Source: CAYJBP01 sp964368605
GTDB taxonomy: Bacteria; Bacillota; Dehalobacteriia; UBA4068
Reading direction: 5' to 3'
Assembly (NCBI GenBank): GCA_964368605.1
Contig: CAYJBP010000080.1
Coordinates: 1 to 11,799, forward strand
Length of the DNA: 11,799 nt
A program made the position numbers and the translations under genes. Of this stretch, positions 5,734 through 11,799 are shown piece after piece. The notes beneath the pieces were generated by a model. That model searched no databases. It saw only the letters and a program-made list of their open reading frames with translations, and was not told the origin of the DNA. Each line of letters opens with the position of its first letter. The stretch's first letter is position 1.

Positions 5734-6906
5734 TTAGCTCCTGTTATCATAGCGTTTATTGTGCTCATAAAAAAGTTTTTTATCTTTATACATGGCTTTG
5801 TCTGCTTCGTTTTGGGCTTTTTCCCAGGCACTTAAATCATTGCCTTGGCAAATAGCATAGCCCATCGATATACTGGCTTGTGGTAATTGATCCTTGCATA
5901 ATTCGCTTAAACGCTCTTTTACCGTTATCATATAATTTTCTAGGTCTTGGGGATTATAGTTGGCAAAAACAGCAGCAAATTCGTCGCCACCAATACGGTA
6001 GACTACATAATCATCGGTTTCGCTAATGCTTAAGGCTTCGGCCGCCTTTTTGATATAAAAATCGCCCATCTTATGGCCAAATAAATCATTAGCCTGCTTT
6101 AGGCCATTTAAATCGGCCAAAACAATGCCCACATTAGCCATGCCTTCGGTTTGTAATTTATTATGGGTATCCAAATCAAAAGCATTACGGTTTTTGATGC
6201 CGGTTAAAGAATCGGTATTAAAAATATTTCTAAAATGGGGATTAGATAAACGTCTGAATAAATAGCGCGAAATTAAAGTAGCCCCTAAGCAGGTAATAAG
6301 TATAACCCCCGGAGCCATATAACGGATAAAGCGATAGGCCGAATATTGGGCACTAGCCGGAAACTCGATACCGATAGCTGCAATTACCTCGCCATTTTCA
6401 TCATGCAAGGGATGATATGCCACAAAAACATCGCCCCAGGCCGTATTCAAAATTTCACGCGGCATTACTATCTGATCATTTAAGGCCAAACTTAAATCAT
6501 CGACAAAATCCGGCTCGATTAAATCTCCCGGCTTTCTAAAATCGGCATGGCTTGTCAGCAGACCGTCAATATGATAAATCAATTCGCCTTGCTCATTTTT
6601 GATAGCCGTATATAAATACTGCGCCGAAGAAACATCCCTAACCATACTTAAATAGGCTTGAGTTTCTTGATATAGAGGATTATTCATATCCTCTGCATTT
6701 TCAATATCCTCAAAAATACTTGCATCCAATTCTCTATCCAAATGATTTACAATATCGTCTACGCGATTTGCCAAGGAATCAATCATCTCATTATAACTAA
6801 GTGTATAGCTAAACATAAATATTATAAGACATGAAAAAATAACCATAATCGCAACAAGTAAAGATACTTGAATATCAACCCTTTGCAAGCCAAATTTTTT
6901 ATCCAT
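5734..6906 (-). CDS. Membrane-bound diguanylate cyclase (extracytoplasmic sensor plus GGDEF)
   Basis: The 390-residue protein has a transmembrane helix at about 14-34, an extracytoplasmic region (about 38-192, Cache-like by size and place), a second helix at about 196-215, and a C-terminal GGDEF domain (about 228-385). The active-site motif is RIGGDEFAAVF (304-314), and the metal and substrate region LADLNGLKQAND (263-274) is intact, so it should make cyclic di-GMP from two GTP. The RxxD inhibitory site expected about five residues before GGDEF is absent (the sequence there is TDDY), so product inhibition through that site is unlikely. The sensed signal is unknown. The start ATG at 6906 has AAAGGGG as Shine-Dalgarno. 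It is a single-gene unit, convergent with the SLH gene. Confidence 0.92.
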   Translation of the reverse strand: MDKKFGLQRVDIQVSLLVAIMVIFSCLIIFMFSYTLSYNEMIDSLANRVDDIVNHLDRELDASIFEDIENAEDMNNPLYQETQAYLSMVRDVSSAQYLYTAIKNEQGELIYHIDGLLTSHADFRKPGDLIEPDFVDDLSLALNDQIVMPREILNTAWGDVFVAYHPLHDENGEVIAAIGIEFPASAQYSAYRFIRYMAPGVILITCLGATLISRYLFRRLSNPHFRNIFNTDSLTGIKNRNAFDLDTHNKLQTEGMANVGIVLADLNGLKQANDLFGHKMGDFYIKKAAEALSISETDDYVVYRIGGDEFAAVFANYNPQDLENYMITVKERLSELCKDQLPQASISMGYAICQGNDLSAWEKAQNEADKAMYKDKKLFYEHNKRYDNRS

Positions 6907-6943
6907 AGCAATCCCCTTTCTATGTAAAAATGGCTACACTATT

Positions 6944-6972
6944 GTTATATCATATTTTTAGCAAAAAGTAAA
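6944..6972 (-). promoter_or_regulatory. Predicted promoter of the diguanylate cyclase gene
   Basis: On the minus strand, TTTACT (6967-6972) and TATAAC (6944-6949) are 17 bases apart, with TGA before the -10 as an extended element. The -35 falls inside the left arm of the hairpin at 6969-6999. The -35 match is only moderate. Confidence 0.45.
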
Positions 6973-6999
6973 CCACTATTTTAGTAAAATAGTGGTTTA
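6963..6999 (-). terminator. Hairpin after the Gx-family gene, likely terminator
   Basis: TAAACCACTATTTTA (6969-6983) and its exact complement (6985-6999) make a 15-base stem with a minimal loop. On the minus strand it is followed by five Ts (6963-6967). It would end the electron-transfer operon. The stem is AT-rich, and the same palindrome could alternatively be an operator for the gene at 5734-6906. Confidence 0.65.
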
Positions 7000-7057
7000 A
7001 TGGCAGTTTTGTTGTTTTAGTATTGTATATATTTGGTTACATTTAAAAAAATGTATC

Positions 7058-7555
7058 TTAAAGTAATCTATATGATATGCGTTGATTCATTAATTGCGCG
7101 CAGTAGCCGGTAATTAAGCCGCTGCAAATTGCCCCGATTAAAAGAATGGGTGCATAATAAAAAACCAGGCTGCTATTTAGCAAAAACATGGCCAAAACTA
7201 ATTGTCCGCAAATATGGGCCATGGCGCAAAAAATGCCGGCCAACCAAATTTGATTGGGCTTAAGCAGTCCTTTAATTAAAAACAAAATTAAGTACGAAGC
7301 CATGGCGCCGGCTAAGCTATATAGTAAAAGGGTAAGGCGGCCACTAAATAAGGCGGCCAAGGCAATACGGCTAAGCAGGATAAAAAGGGTATCTTTAGCA
7401 CCTAGGCTAAACATGGCATAAAGGGTGATGATATTGGCAAAGCCCAGCTTAAGCCCGGGGATGGCCAATGGTAGCGGAAATTGTGCCTCAATAATATAAA
7501 TAATTAAAGAAATGGCCGTAAGTAGGCCAATTAAAACCATTCTTTTAGTATTCAT
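7058..7555 (-). CDS. Gx transporter family membrane protein (heptaprenyl diphosphate synthase component I family, EetB-like)
   Basis: The 165-residue, very hydrophobic protein should cross the membrane five or six times. Its opening, MNTKRMVLIGLLTAISLIIY, and the segment IPGLKLGFANIITLYAMFSL (32-51) match the Hpre_diP_synt_I / Gx transporter family (PF07456). That family is often mis-named a prenyl synthase subunit; its fold resembles ECF-type S components. In Listeria a member (EetB) is part of the extracellular electron transfer locus. The start overlaps the preceding NusG-II gene by four bases (ATGA) and has only a poor ribosome binding site, so translation is probably coupled. It is the last gene of the operon. 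Its molecular activity is not known from the family. Confidence 0.85.
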   Translation of the reverse strand: MNTKRMVLIGLLTAISLIIYIIEAQFPLPLAIPGLKLGFANIITLYAMFSLGAKDTLFILLSRIALAALFSGRLTLLLYSLAGAMASYLILFLIKGLLKPNQIWLAGIFCAMAHICGQLVLAMFLLNSSLVFYYAPILLIGAICSGLITGYCAQLMNQRISYRLL

Positions 7556-7887
7556 TCTTTAAACTCGATTATCATTTGATTGGGCAAGCAAATAATCGGG
7601 CTATTTTGTAAATAACCTTGCTTAACACAAAGTTGGTCTGGGCAGTTGGCCTCGATTACTTTTATTTGTCCTGCTGCAACTTCGATAATATTATAATAGT
7701 TGGCTTCTGCCTTAAAGGTATAAGGCTCGGCGGCTGCGCTTAAATCTAGCTCTTTAATTAACTCGCCTTCTAAATAAATATGGGCTATATGCCGCTCTTT
7801 TTGGCCAAAATAAAGCCAATAGCTTAAAAAGGTTAGTAAAAGCAAAAATGCTGCTAGCAGCCAAATCGCCTGCTTATTTTTTATCAT
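7552..7887 (-). CDS. NusG domain II-containing membrane-anchored protein (EetA-like)
   Basis: The 111-residue protein has one N-terminal membrane helix (about 8-27) and then an extracytoplasmic NusG-II domain (PF07009). The family signature is clear: IKVIEANCPDQLCVKQG (75-91) followed by IICLPN (98-103), giving three conserved cysteines (82, 87, 100). I chose the ATG at 7887 and not the upstream one at 7908 because it makes a four-base ATGA overlap with the apbE stop. Genes of this family are regularly paired with the Gx family, as here, and the Listeria pair is EetA/EetB. Whether the cysteines bind metal or form a disulfide is not known to me. Confidence 0.87.
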   Translation of the reverse strand: MIKNKQAIWLLAAFLLLLTFLSYWLYFGQKERHIAHIYLEGELIKELDLSAAAEPYTFKAEANYYNIIEVAAGQIKVIEANCPDQLCVKQGYLQNSPIICLPNQMIIEFKE

Positions 7888-8879
7888 TCTATCACCGTAA
7901 GCTGCCATGGCTGCTCATTATCGACAAGGGTAAACTTATCCTCAATACCGGAAGTGATATAAACCTGATTATCTTCGGTAACAATAACTGCTTCAAAGTC
8001 ACCATGTTCGCGCCAAAATGCGGTGGCATCTTCTAGACCCATCACAAATAAGGCCGTAGATAAAGCATCCGAACGCAGGCCTTTATTGCAAACAATTGTT
8101 ACCGAAAGAATACCATTTTGCACAGGCTTGCCGCTAAATGGATCGAGAATATGGCTATAGATATGGCCTAAATCATCGCTAAAAAAGCGCTGATAGCCGC
8201 CCGATGTAATCACCGCCTGATTTTCGGCTTCGATAATGCCTATATAGCCCTCTAAATCGGGATCTTGAATGCCTATTTGCCAGGGTTTGCCTTCGGGGTT
8301 TAGGCCTAGGGTTTGCACATTGCCGCCTAAATTGATAAGCGCCGATTCTATTCCGGCATCGGTCATCATTTTAATTAAAGTGTCGCCGGTATAGCCTTTG
8401 GCCACCGAGCCTAAATCCAATTGCATGCCCGGTTGCAGGCTAATTGTATTATCTTGTTGGCTAATCTGCCGATAATCTACTAAAGGCAAAAGAGCTGCTA
8501 ACTCCTCATTCGTAGGCACCTGATAATGGCCGCTAATAAAGCCCCAGGCCGTCATTAAAGGATAAACGCTAATATCTATAGTACCTTTTGTTTGATCGCA
8601 AACTTGCAATGCTTGTTCAAAAAATGCGGCTATTTCCGGACTGAACTCAGCCTGCCCGGTGGCATTTAATTTGCTTAAAGTGCTATTGGCATCGGTTGTC
8701 GATAATTGTGAATCCAGCTCGATAACTGTAGCTTCCATTTGATTGATTAGCTCTTGGTCGGCTCCATAAACGCTAAAATCGATAACCGTATCCATGGCAA
8801 AAAAGCTATGATCAAGCGGCTCTTCGCCGGCACAGCCACTAAGTATTAATAGGAAAAATAGCAAGAATAATTTAATCAT
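7884..8879 (-). CDS. apbE: ApbE lipoprotein, FAD:protein FMN transferase
   Basis: The 331-residue protein has a lipoprotein signal with lipobox LSGC (Cys16). The ApbE blocks appear in order: FAMDT (27-31), AWGF (111-114), LDLGSVAKGY (154-163), LINLGGNVQTLG (181-192), ITSGGYQRFF (224-233), YSHILDP (241-247) and SDALSTA (270-276). The last carries the usual metal-binding Asp. ApbE moves FMN from FAD onto a Thr of target proteins in a Mg-dependent reaction outside the membrane. The probable target is encoded immediately upstream, overlapping by eight bases. I chose the ATG at 8879 because it begins the signal peptide; longer in-frame starts up to 9026 lie inside the upstream gene and would put about 49 residues before the signal. 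GGTGAT upstream may serve as ribosome binding site. Confidence 0.94.
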   Translation of the reverse strand: MIKLFLLFFLLILSGCAGEEPLDHSFFAMDTVIDFSVYGADQELINQMEATVIELDSQLSTTDANSTLSKLNATGQAEFSPEIAAFFEQALQVCDQTKGTIDISVYPLMTAWGFISGHYQVPTNEELAALLPLVDYRQISQQDNTISLQPGMQLDLGSVAKGYTGDTLIKMMTDAGIESALINLGGNVQTLGLNPEGKPWQIGIQDPDLEGYIGIIEAENQAVITSGGYQRFFSDDLGHIYSHILDPFSGKPVQNGILSVTIVCNKGLRSDALSTALFVMGLEDATAFWREHGDFEAVIVTEDNQVYITSGIEDKFTLVDNEQPWQLTVIE

Positions 8880-9468
8880 TTTCAATTGCATCACCATAAT
8901 AATTTTCGGCATGATAGGCAAATAAGCCTTGTAACATCGAGAGTATATTGCTGGTAGAAACGGTAGCCCCACTAACGGCATCAACATCGATAACAGGTAA
9001 TTGATGGGCATATCCTTGCCAGGCATCGATATCGGCCTTGGTTTGGCGCACTAAAAGTTGCACAAAGTTTTGATCCATATATTCTTGGGTATATTCGGGC
9101 ATATTATGATTGGGATTACTATCGCCCCAAAGGCCCTTATTGTCGCCAAAGCTGATAGTGCGGATGGCGGCTTCGTCGGCACTATCTTTATTATTGAGCA
9201 ATTCAACATAAGCTACTGAATAATAGTTTACCAAAGAATCCCGACAATTGCAAGATACAAATGCAACTTGATACGAAGTAAATGTAGATACACTTTCCTC
9301 AAAGAGGATAATGGCCTCGAATTCTTCGGTTACTCCGGCAGTGGTATAGTGGGTAAAGGTGAATTGAGGGAAGGTTTTTTCGCTTGCAGTTGGTTCGGCC
9401 GCTTGACAAGAGCTTAGGAAAATTATGCTTAGCAATATCAGCGGGATTAGTTTTAGGCTACTATGCAT
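8872..9468 (-). CDS. FMN-binding-domain lipoprotein, likely ApbE substrate
   Basis: The 198-residue protein has a lipoprotein signal with lipobox LSSC (Cys21). Near the C-terminus, DVDAVSGATVSTSNI (161-175) carries the D-x-x-SGAT flavinylation motif of the RnfG/NqrC/NosR FMN-binding domain, with Thr169 the expected site of covalent FMN attachment by ApbE. A VSCNCR motif (71-76) with two cysteines one residue apart lies in the middle, and no second flavin motif is present. It would be a lipid-anchored flavoprotein on the outer face of the membrane, passing electrons to an outside acceptor or to another surface protein. The Shine-Dalgarno AAGGAGG (9474-9480) is strong. It overlaps apbE by eight bases, and the RAYT remnant ends 30 bases upstream. 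Confidence 0.88.
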   Translation of the reverse strand: MHSSLKLIPLILLSIIFLSSCQAAEPTASEKTFPQFTFTHYTTAGVTEEFEAIILFEESVSTFTSYQVAFVSCNCRDSLVNYYSVAYVELLNNKDSADEAAIRTISFGDNKGLWGDSNPNHNMPEYTQEYMDQNFVQLLVRQTKADIDAWQGYAHQLPVIDVDAVSGATVSTSNILSMLQGLFAYHAENYYGDAIEND

Positions 9469-9498
9469 AATGGCCTCCTTTTGTTTTGGGTGATATTG

Positions 9499-9801
9499 TT
9501 AACTGGGTTGATAATAGCAATCTAATTGCCATTGTAAGGGGTTGGTATCGATGTATTGCCAAATTTTTTGGTATTGTTTTACGGTTCGGATTATGTGGTC
9601 GTGGTATGAGCGTTGCCAGATTGAACGACCTGTTTTTTTATTGGTAAAACGCTTTAACGTAGATACAAGTTGAGGAATAGTAGCATTAACCTTTCCAAAT
9701 AAACATTCACGTTTTTTAGTGCATATCGTTATAAAATACGCCCCATTTTGCGAATAATCATAATTCTGTAATCTTATTTGTTTTCGCTTTGGTAATTCCA
9801 T
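9499..9801 (-). pseudogene. Remnant of a REP-associated tyrosine transposase (RAYT, Y1_Tnp family), internally deleted
   Basis: Both ends of this 100-residue frame match the family: MELPKRKQIRLQNYDYSQNG (1-20) with YFITICTKKRECLFG (22-36) at the start, and IWQRSYHDHIIR (61-72) with YIDTNP (83-88) at the end. Intact relatives are roughly 160-200 residues and carry a central MPNHIH-type HUH motif. That middle part is missing, with the junction near residues 38-41 (about 9680-9690), yet the frame stays open and a GAGGT ribosome binding site remains. Without HUH it cannot cut DNA as a normal Y1 enzyme. It lies between two lipoprotein genes on the same strand, 27 and 30 bases from each, so it is probably a relic inside the operon, though a retained small protein cannot be excluded. 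Confidence 0.8.
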
Positions 9802-9828
9802 AATGCTACCTCAACAAATATTTACCAT

Positions 9829-10506
9829 CTAAATCGGGTTTAACTTCTCAAAAGGAATATAGGCATATTCGGCGCGCCAGGTGGCGTAGATTTTATCGCC
9901 GTCGGCAAATTCGGGATAGATTATTATCTCTTGGCTGCGATTGCCTTCATAAGTCCATTCGCCGCCTACATTATAGACCTTTTCTGCATCCCAACCGGCA
10001 TGAATTAGAATATTCTTCATCCACATCGAATAGCCGCCACCGCCGCACATCAAGAAAATATTTTTATCTTTGGGGAACATCTCCTCCAAAATCATCTCCG
10101 ATTCCAAATAATTGGGGGTCATCGAGGCTACTTGGCTATCTTCTGTCCACTCTACATTAAATAGGCTTAAACCCTCATAAGCCCCACTAACCGGCAAGGG
10201 GCCTATTGTTGAAATATAAGGGTAGGGGATAACCAAAAAGCCGTCGATTACTTGGCTGATATCGGCATTACCGCCAATCTCCTCATAGGCGGCCGGATCG
10301 AAAAATAATCTTACATCCCGATAAGCCACATCATCGCGATCTAAATAATTGTCGATATTGCTCATATTGATATTCTTATCAATGCCAATACCGCTTTCGG
10401 CATCGGTTTCGGCCGGCGGTAGAGGCTCTAAGGTCGGCTCGCTCGCTGCACAGGCGCTAAAGAATAAGCCGCAAATTACAGTTATTAATAATATTCTAAA
10501 TTTCAT
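9829..10506 (-). CDS. Rhodanese-like domain lipoprotein
   Basis: The 225-residue protein has a lipoprotein-type signal with the lipobox FSAC (Cys19) and a short Pro/Glu linker. The rest reads as a rhodanese-like domain: DRDDVAYRDVR (56-66) is the usual opening D-x-R strand, FLMCGGGGYSMWM (151-163) the active-site loop with Cys154, and VYNVGGEW (177-184) the closing GG-x-W. Normal sulfurtransferases have CRxGxR at the loop; here the arginines are replaced, giving CGGGGY, so the activity may be altered. The candidate role is carrying sulfur or binding a sulfur compound outside the membrane. It has a strong Shine-Dalgarno (AAAGGAGGT) and no terminator before the RAYT remnant, so it may head the operon that leads to apbE. 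Confidence 0.75.
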   Translation of the reverse strand: MKFRILLITVICGLFFSACAASEPTLEPLPPAETDAESGIGIDKNINMSNIDNYLDRDDVAYRDVRLFFDPAAYEEIGGNADISQVIDGFLVIPYPYISTIGPLPVSGAYEGLSLFNVEWTEDSQVASMTPNYLESEMILEEMFPKDKNIFLMCGGGGYSMWMKNILIHAGWDAEKVYNVGGEWTYEGNRSQEIIIYPEFADGDKIYATWRAEYAYIPFEKLNPI

Positions 10507-10533
10507 GGCTATTACCTCCTTTATTTAAATAGC

Positions 10534-10583
10534 AAAAAAAGTGGCCTGCCATAGCATAAAAACCTTTTGCTCTAGCAGGCCAC
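10534..10583 (-). terminator. Rho-independent terminator of the tandem-domain lipoprotein gene
   Basis: GTGGCCTGC (10541-10549) pairs perfectly with GCAGGCCAC (10575-10583), with further pairing inside (TAGCA and TGCT). On the minus strand seven Ts follow (10534-10540). It lies directly after the stop of the gene at 10591-11664 and just before the rhodanese-like gene. Confidence 0.88.
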
Positions 10584-10590
10584 CTGTTTA

Positions 10591-11664
10591 TTATTCTACA
10601 ATAATATCTACCACCAATTTAGCATAATTCTTGGCAGAAGTATCGGCACAAGGTGCTAACCAAATTGTGCCTTCTTCGCCCAATTCCTTATCCTTTTCGA
10701 TGGCTACTATTGTAAACTCGCTGGCGATTTGCTCGGCGCTTAATTCCATCTCATAACCATCATTGGCCACAGCAGCAACCCTGGTGGGGGCGGCAGGGGC
10801 TTCGATAGCTGCCAAAACATCACTTAATACATAACCGGTATAGGTAGCTTCGCTTATTTCGCCACTATTATTTTCGGTTACGGCCGTTACCTTGTAAATG
10901 CTTAGGCCGGCTAAGGTTTCATTGGTAATTTCTGCACCATTAATCATAAAGCTATAAGGAGCAAATTCTACTTTATCGGTACGATCTTCCTTAACGGGAG
11001 CAGCGCCTAAAGTAGGTTCGGCACTTGCGGTTTCGGCATCGCCCTCTGTGGCATCGCCTGCAACCGGTGCGCTATCTACCACTATCGATACCATACCCTT
11101 TAGATAATCGCCGGTTGTGCCCGAGGCGCAAGGTGCAAACCAAGGGGCAGATGTAAAGGGATTGCCATCTTCGGTAATGGCAAGTAATGTAACATCGCTC
11201 ATGGCGATATCGCCATCAAACTCTACGGCATAACCGTCATCGGCGGTGGCTTTAATCCAGCCATATTCGCCGCTGATACCGGCTGCGGCATATACATCGG
11301 CAATCTTAAAGCCAATATAAGTAGAGGCCGAGGCTGTACCGGTGCTGTTTACGGTTTGAGTTTGTACCGAATATAGGGGATAAGCAGCCATTTCGGCATG
11401 GGTGATATCGGTACCGTTAATATTTACGGTAAATTCGGGGATGGTAATGCCTTGAACTTCTTCGGCAACCGGGATAAAGGCTACCTCTTCACTATCGGGT
11501 ATTGTTTCGGCATCGGCTTCGGCAGCCTCGTCGGCCGGTTCTTCGGTTACCGCTTCTTCGGTGGCCTCCTCGGCAGGCGGGGCTGCTTCCTCGGTGGCGC
11601 CGCCACAGGCTACCAGGCCAAACACTAGGGCTAAGATCATAAATAGGGTTAACAGTTTTTTCAT
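10591..11664 (-). CDS. Lipoprotein with two tandem sulfite-oxidase-like (cofactor-free) domains
   Basis: The 357-residue protein has a lipoprotein signal (LVAC, Cys20) and a long Ala/Glu-rich linker (21-75). Two copies of one domain follow, at about 76-198 and 234-357, separated by another acidic linker. They align along their whole length: NINGTDIT (81-88) with MINGAEIT (240-247), STYIGFKIADVYAA (114-127) with ATYTGYVLSDVLAA (273-286), DDGY (142-145) with NDGY (301-304), and WFAPCA (175-180) with WLAPCA (335-340). The pattern Y-x-G-x-x-L..., DGY, resembles the oxidoreductase molybdopterin-binding (sulfite oxidase) fold in shortened forms common in Clostridia. Each copy keeps one cysteine (179, 339), but I see no evidence that molybdenum is bound. 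It is a single-gene unit with its own terminator; GGAAG near 11672 is the ribosome binding site. Confidence 0.72.
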   Translation of the reverse strand: MKKLLTLFMILALVFGLVACGGATEEAAPPAEEATEEAVTEEPADEAAEADAETIPDSEEVAFIPVAEEVQGITIPEFTVNINGTDITHAEMAAYPLYSVQTQTVNSTGTASASTYIGFKIADVYAAAGISGEYGWIKATADDGYAVEFDGDIAMSDVTLLAITEDGNPFTSAPWFAPCASGTTGDYLKGMVSIVVDSAPVAGDATEGDAETASAEPTLGAAPVKEDRTDKVEFAPYSFMINGAEITNETLAGLSIYKVTAVTENNSGEISEATYTGYVLSDVLAAIEAPAAPTRVAAVANDGYEMELSAEQIASEFTIVAIEKDKELGEEGTIWLAPCADTSAKNYAKLVVDIIVE

Positions 11665-11699
11665 TTTTTACTTCCTTTCTTTTAAGCACGAACCCGTAA

Positions 11700-11799
11700 T
11701 CCTAACCCACCCTGGCGGGGCTCTTTGCCCACCTAGCTGCGCTCTGCCTCCTAGGCAGGCAACCAGCCTGCCGTCGTCGTTGCGCCTTGCCAGGCGGAC
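11700..11799. other. GC-rich, hairpin-dense intergenic stretch of unknown nature
   Basis: Of the 99 bases at 11701-11799, 68 are G or C by hand count, against AT-rich spacers elsewhere. Inverted repeats include GGCAGGC (11754-11760) with GCCTGCC (11766-11772), CTGCCT (11744-11749) with AGGCAG (11753-11758), GGGC (11718-11721) with GCCC (11727-11730), and CGCCT (11783-11787) with AGGCG (11792-11796). The first two share bases and exclude each other. It may be a structured RNA, a leader of the lipoprotein gene, or a dispersed repeat. The window ends here. Confidence 0.4.

Noticed and set aside
7888..7908. Longer start for the NusG-II gene
   Set aside because: The ATG at 7887 gives the usual ATGA overlap with the apbE stop and places the membrane helix near the N-terminus.
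8880..9026. Longer apbE start adding 49 residues
   Set aside because: The extension would lie within the FMN-lipoprotein gene and would bury the lipoprotein signal peptide, which must be N-terminal.
11700..11799. Possible tRNA, tmRNA, RNase P or SRP RNA
   Set aside because: The GGGTTCGTGC stretch on the minus strand hints at a T-loop, but no acceptor stem, anticodon arm or conserved RNase P, tmRNA or SRP core could be found.

Overview
The window looks like a piece of an anaerobic Bacillota (Clostridia-type) chromosome. Evidence is the moderately AT-rich coding sequence, strong AGGAGG-type ribosome binding sites, sigma-A-like promoters, many lipobox lipoproteins with long acidic linkers, an S-layer-homology (SLH) protein, and Gx/NusG-II/ApbE/FMN-lipoprotein genes of the Gram-positive flavin electron-transfer type. 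The species cannot be told from the sequence. No rRNA, tRNA or CRISPR array was seen.

Layout, left to right. (1) 1-658, minus: the N-terminal 219 codons of a xanthine dehydrogenase-family molybdopterin subunit, running off the window, with a long leader and a promoter near 837-865. (2) 1038-1759, plus: a Phd/Doc toxin-antitoxin pair with its own promoter, a multi-half-site operator and a bidirectional terminator. (3) 1777-2991, minus: a BMP/PnrA-family substrate-binding lipoprotein, facing away from (4) 3239-5664, plus: a two-gene operon encoding a double SnoaL-like protein with a cysteine-rich tail and a secreted SLH protein. Both divergent transcripts are predicted to start at an inverted repeat. 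(5) 5734-6906, minus: a membrane diguanylate cyclase, convergent with the SLH gene across a perfect bidirectional terminator. (6) 7058-10506, minus: a tightly packed run ordered, in transcription direction, rhodanese-like lipoprotein, RAYT-transposase remnant, FMN-binding lipoprotein, ApbE flavin transferase, NusG-domain-II protein and Gx-family membrane protein. The last four overlap by 4 to 8 bases. (7) 10591-11664, minus: a lipoprotein with two copies of a domain that also seems to occur once in the SLH protein. (8) 11700-11799: a GC-rich, hairpin-dense stretch with no recognised gene.

The most coherent functional story is extracytoplasmic redox chemistry. An ApbE enzyme sits directly after a lipoprotein carrying a textbook FMN-acceptor motif, followed by the two families known as EetA/EetB in the Listeria extracellular electron transfer locus. 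A rhodanese-like lipoprotein is placed at the head of the same run. A second theme is envelope display: three different anchors (lipid, SLH, membrane helix) recur, and one domain family appears on both a lipid anchor and an SLH anchor. A third, weaker theme is purines: a possible purine-nucleoside binding protein lies near a xanthine dehydrogenase-family gene. This last link is inference only.
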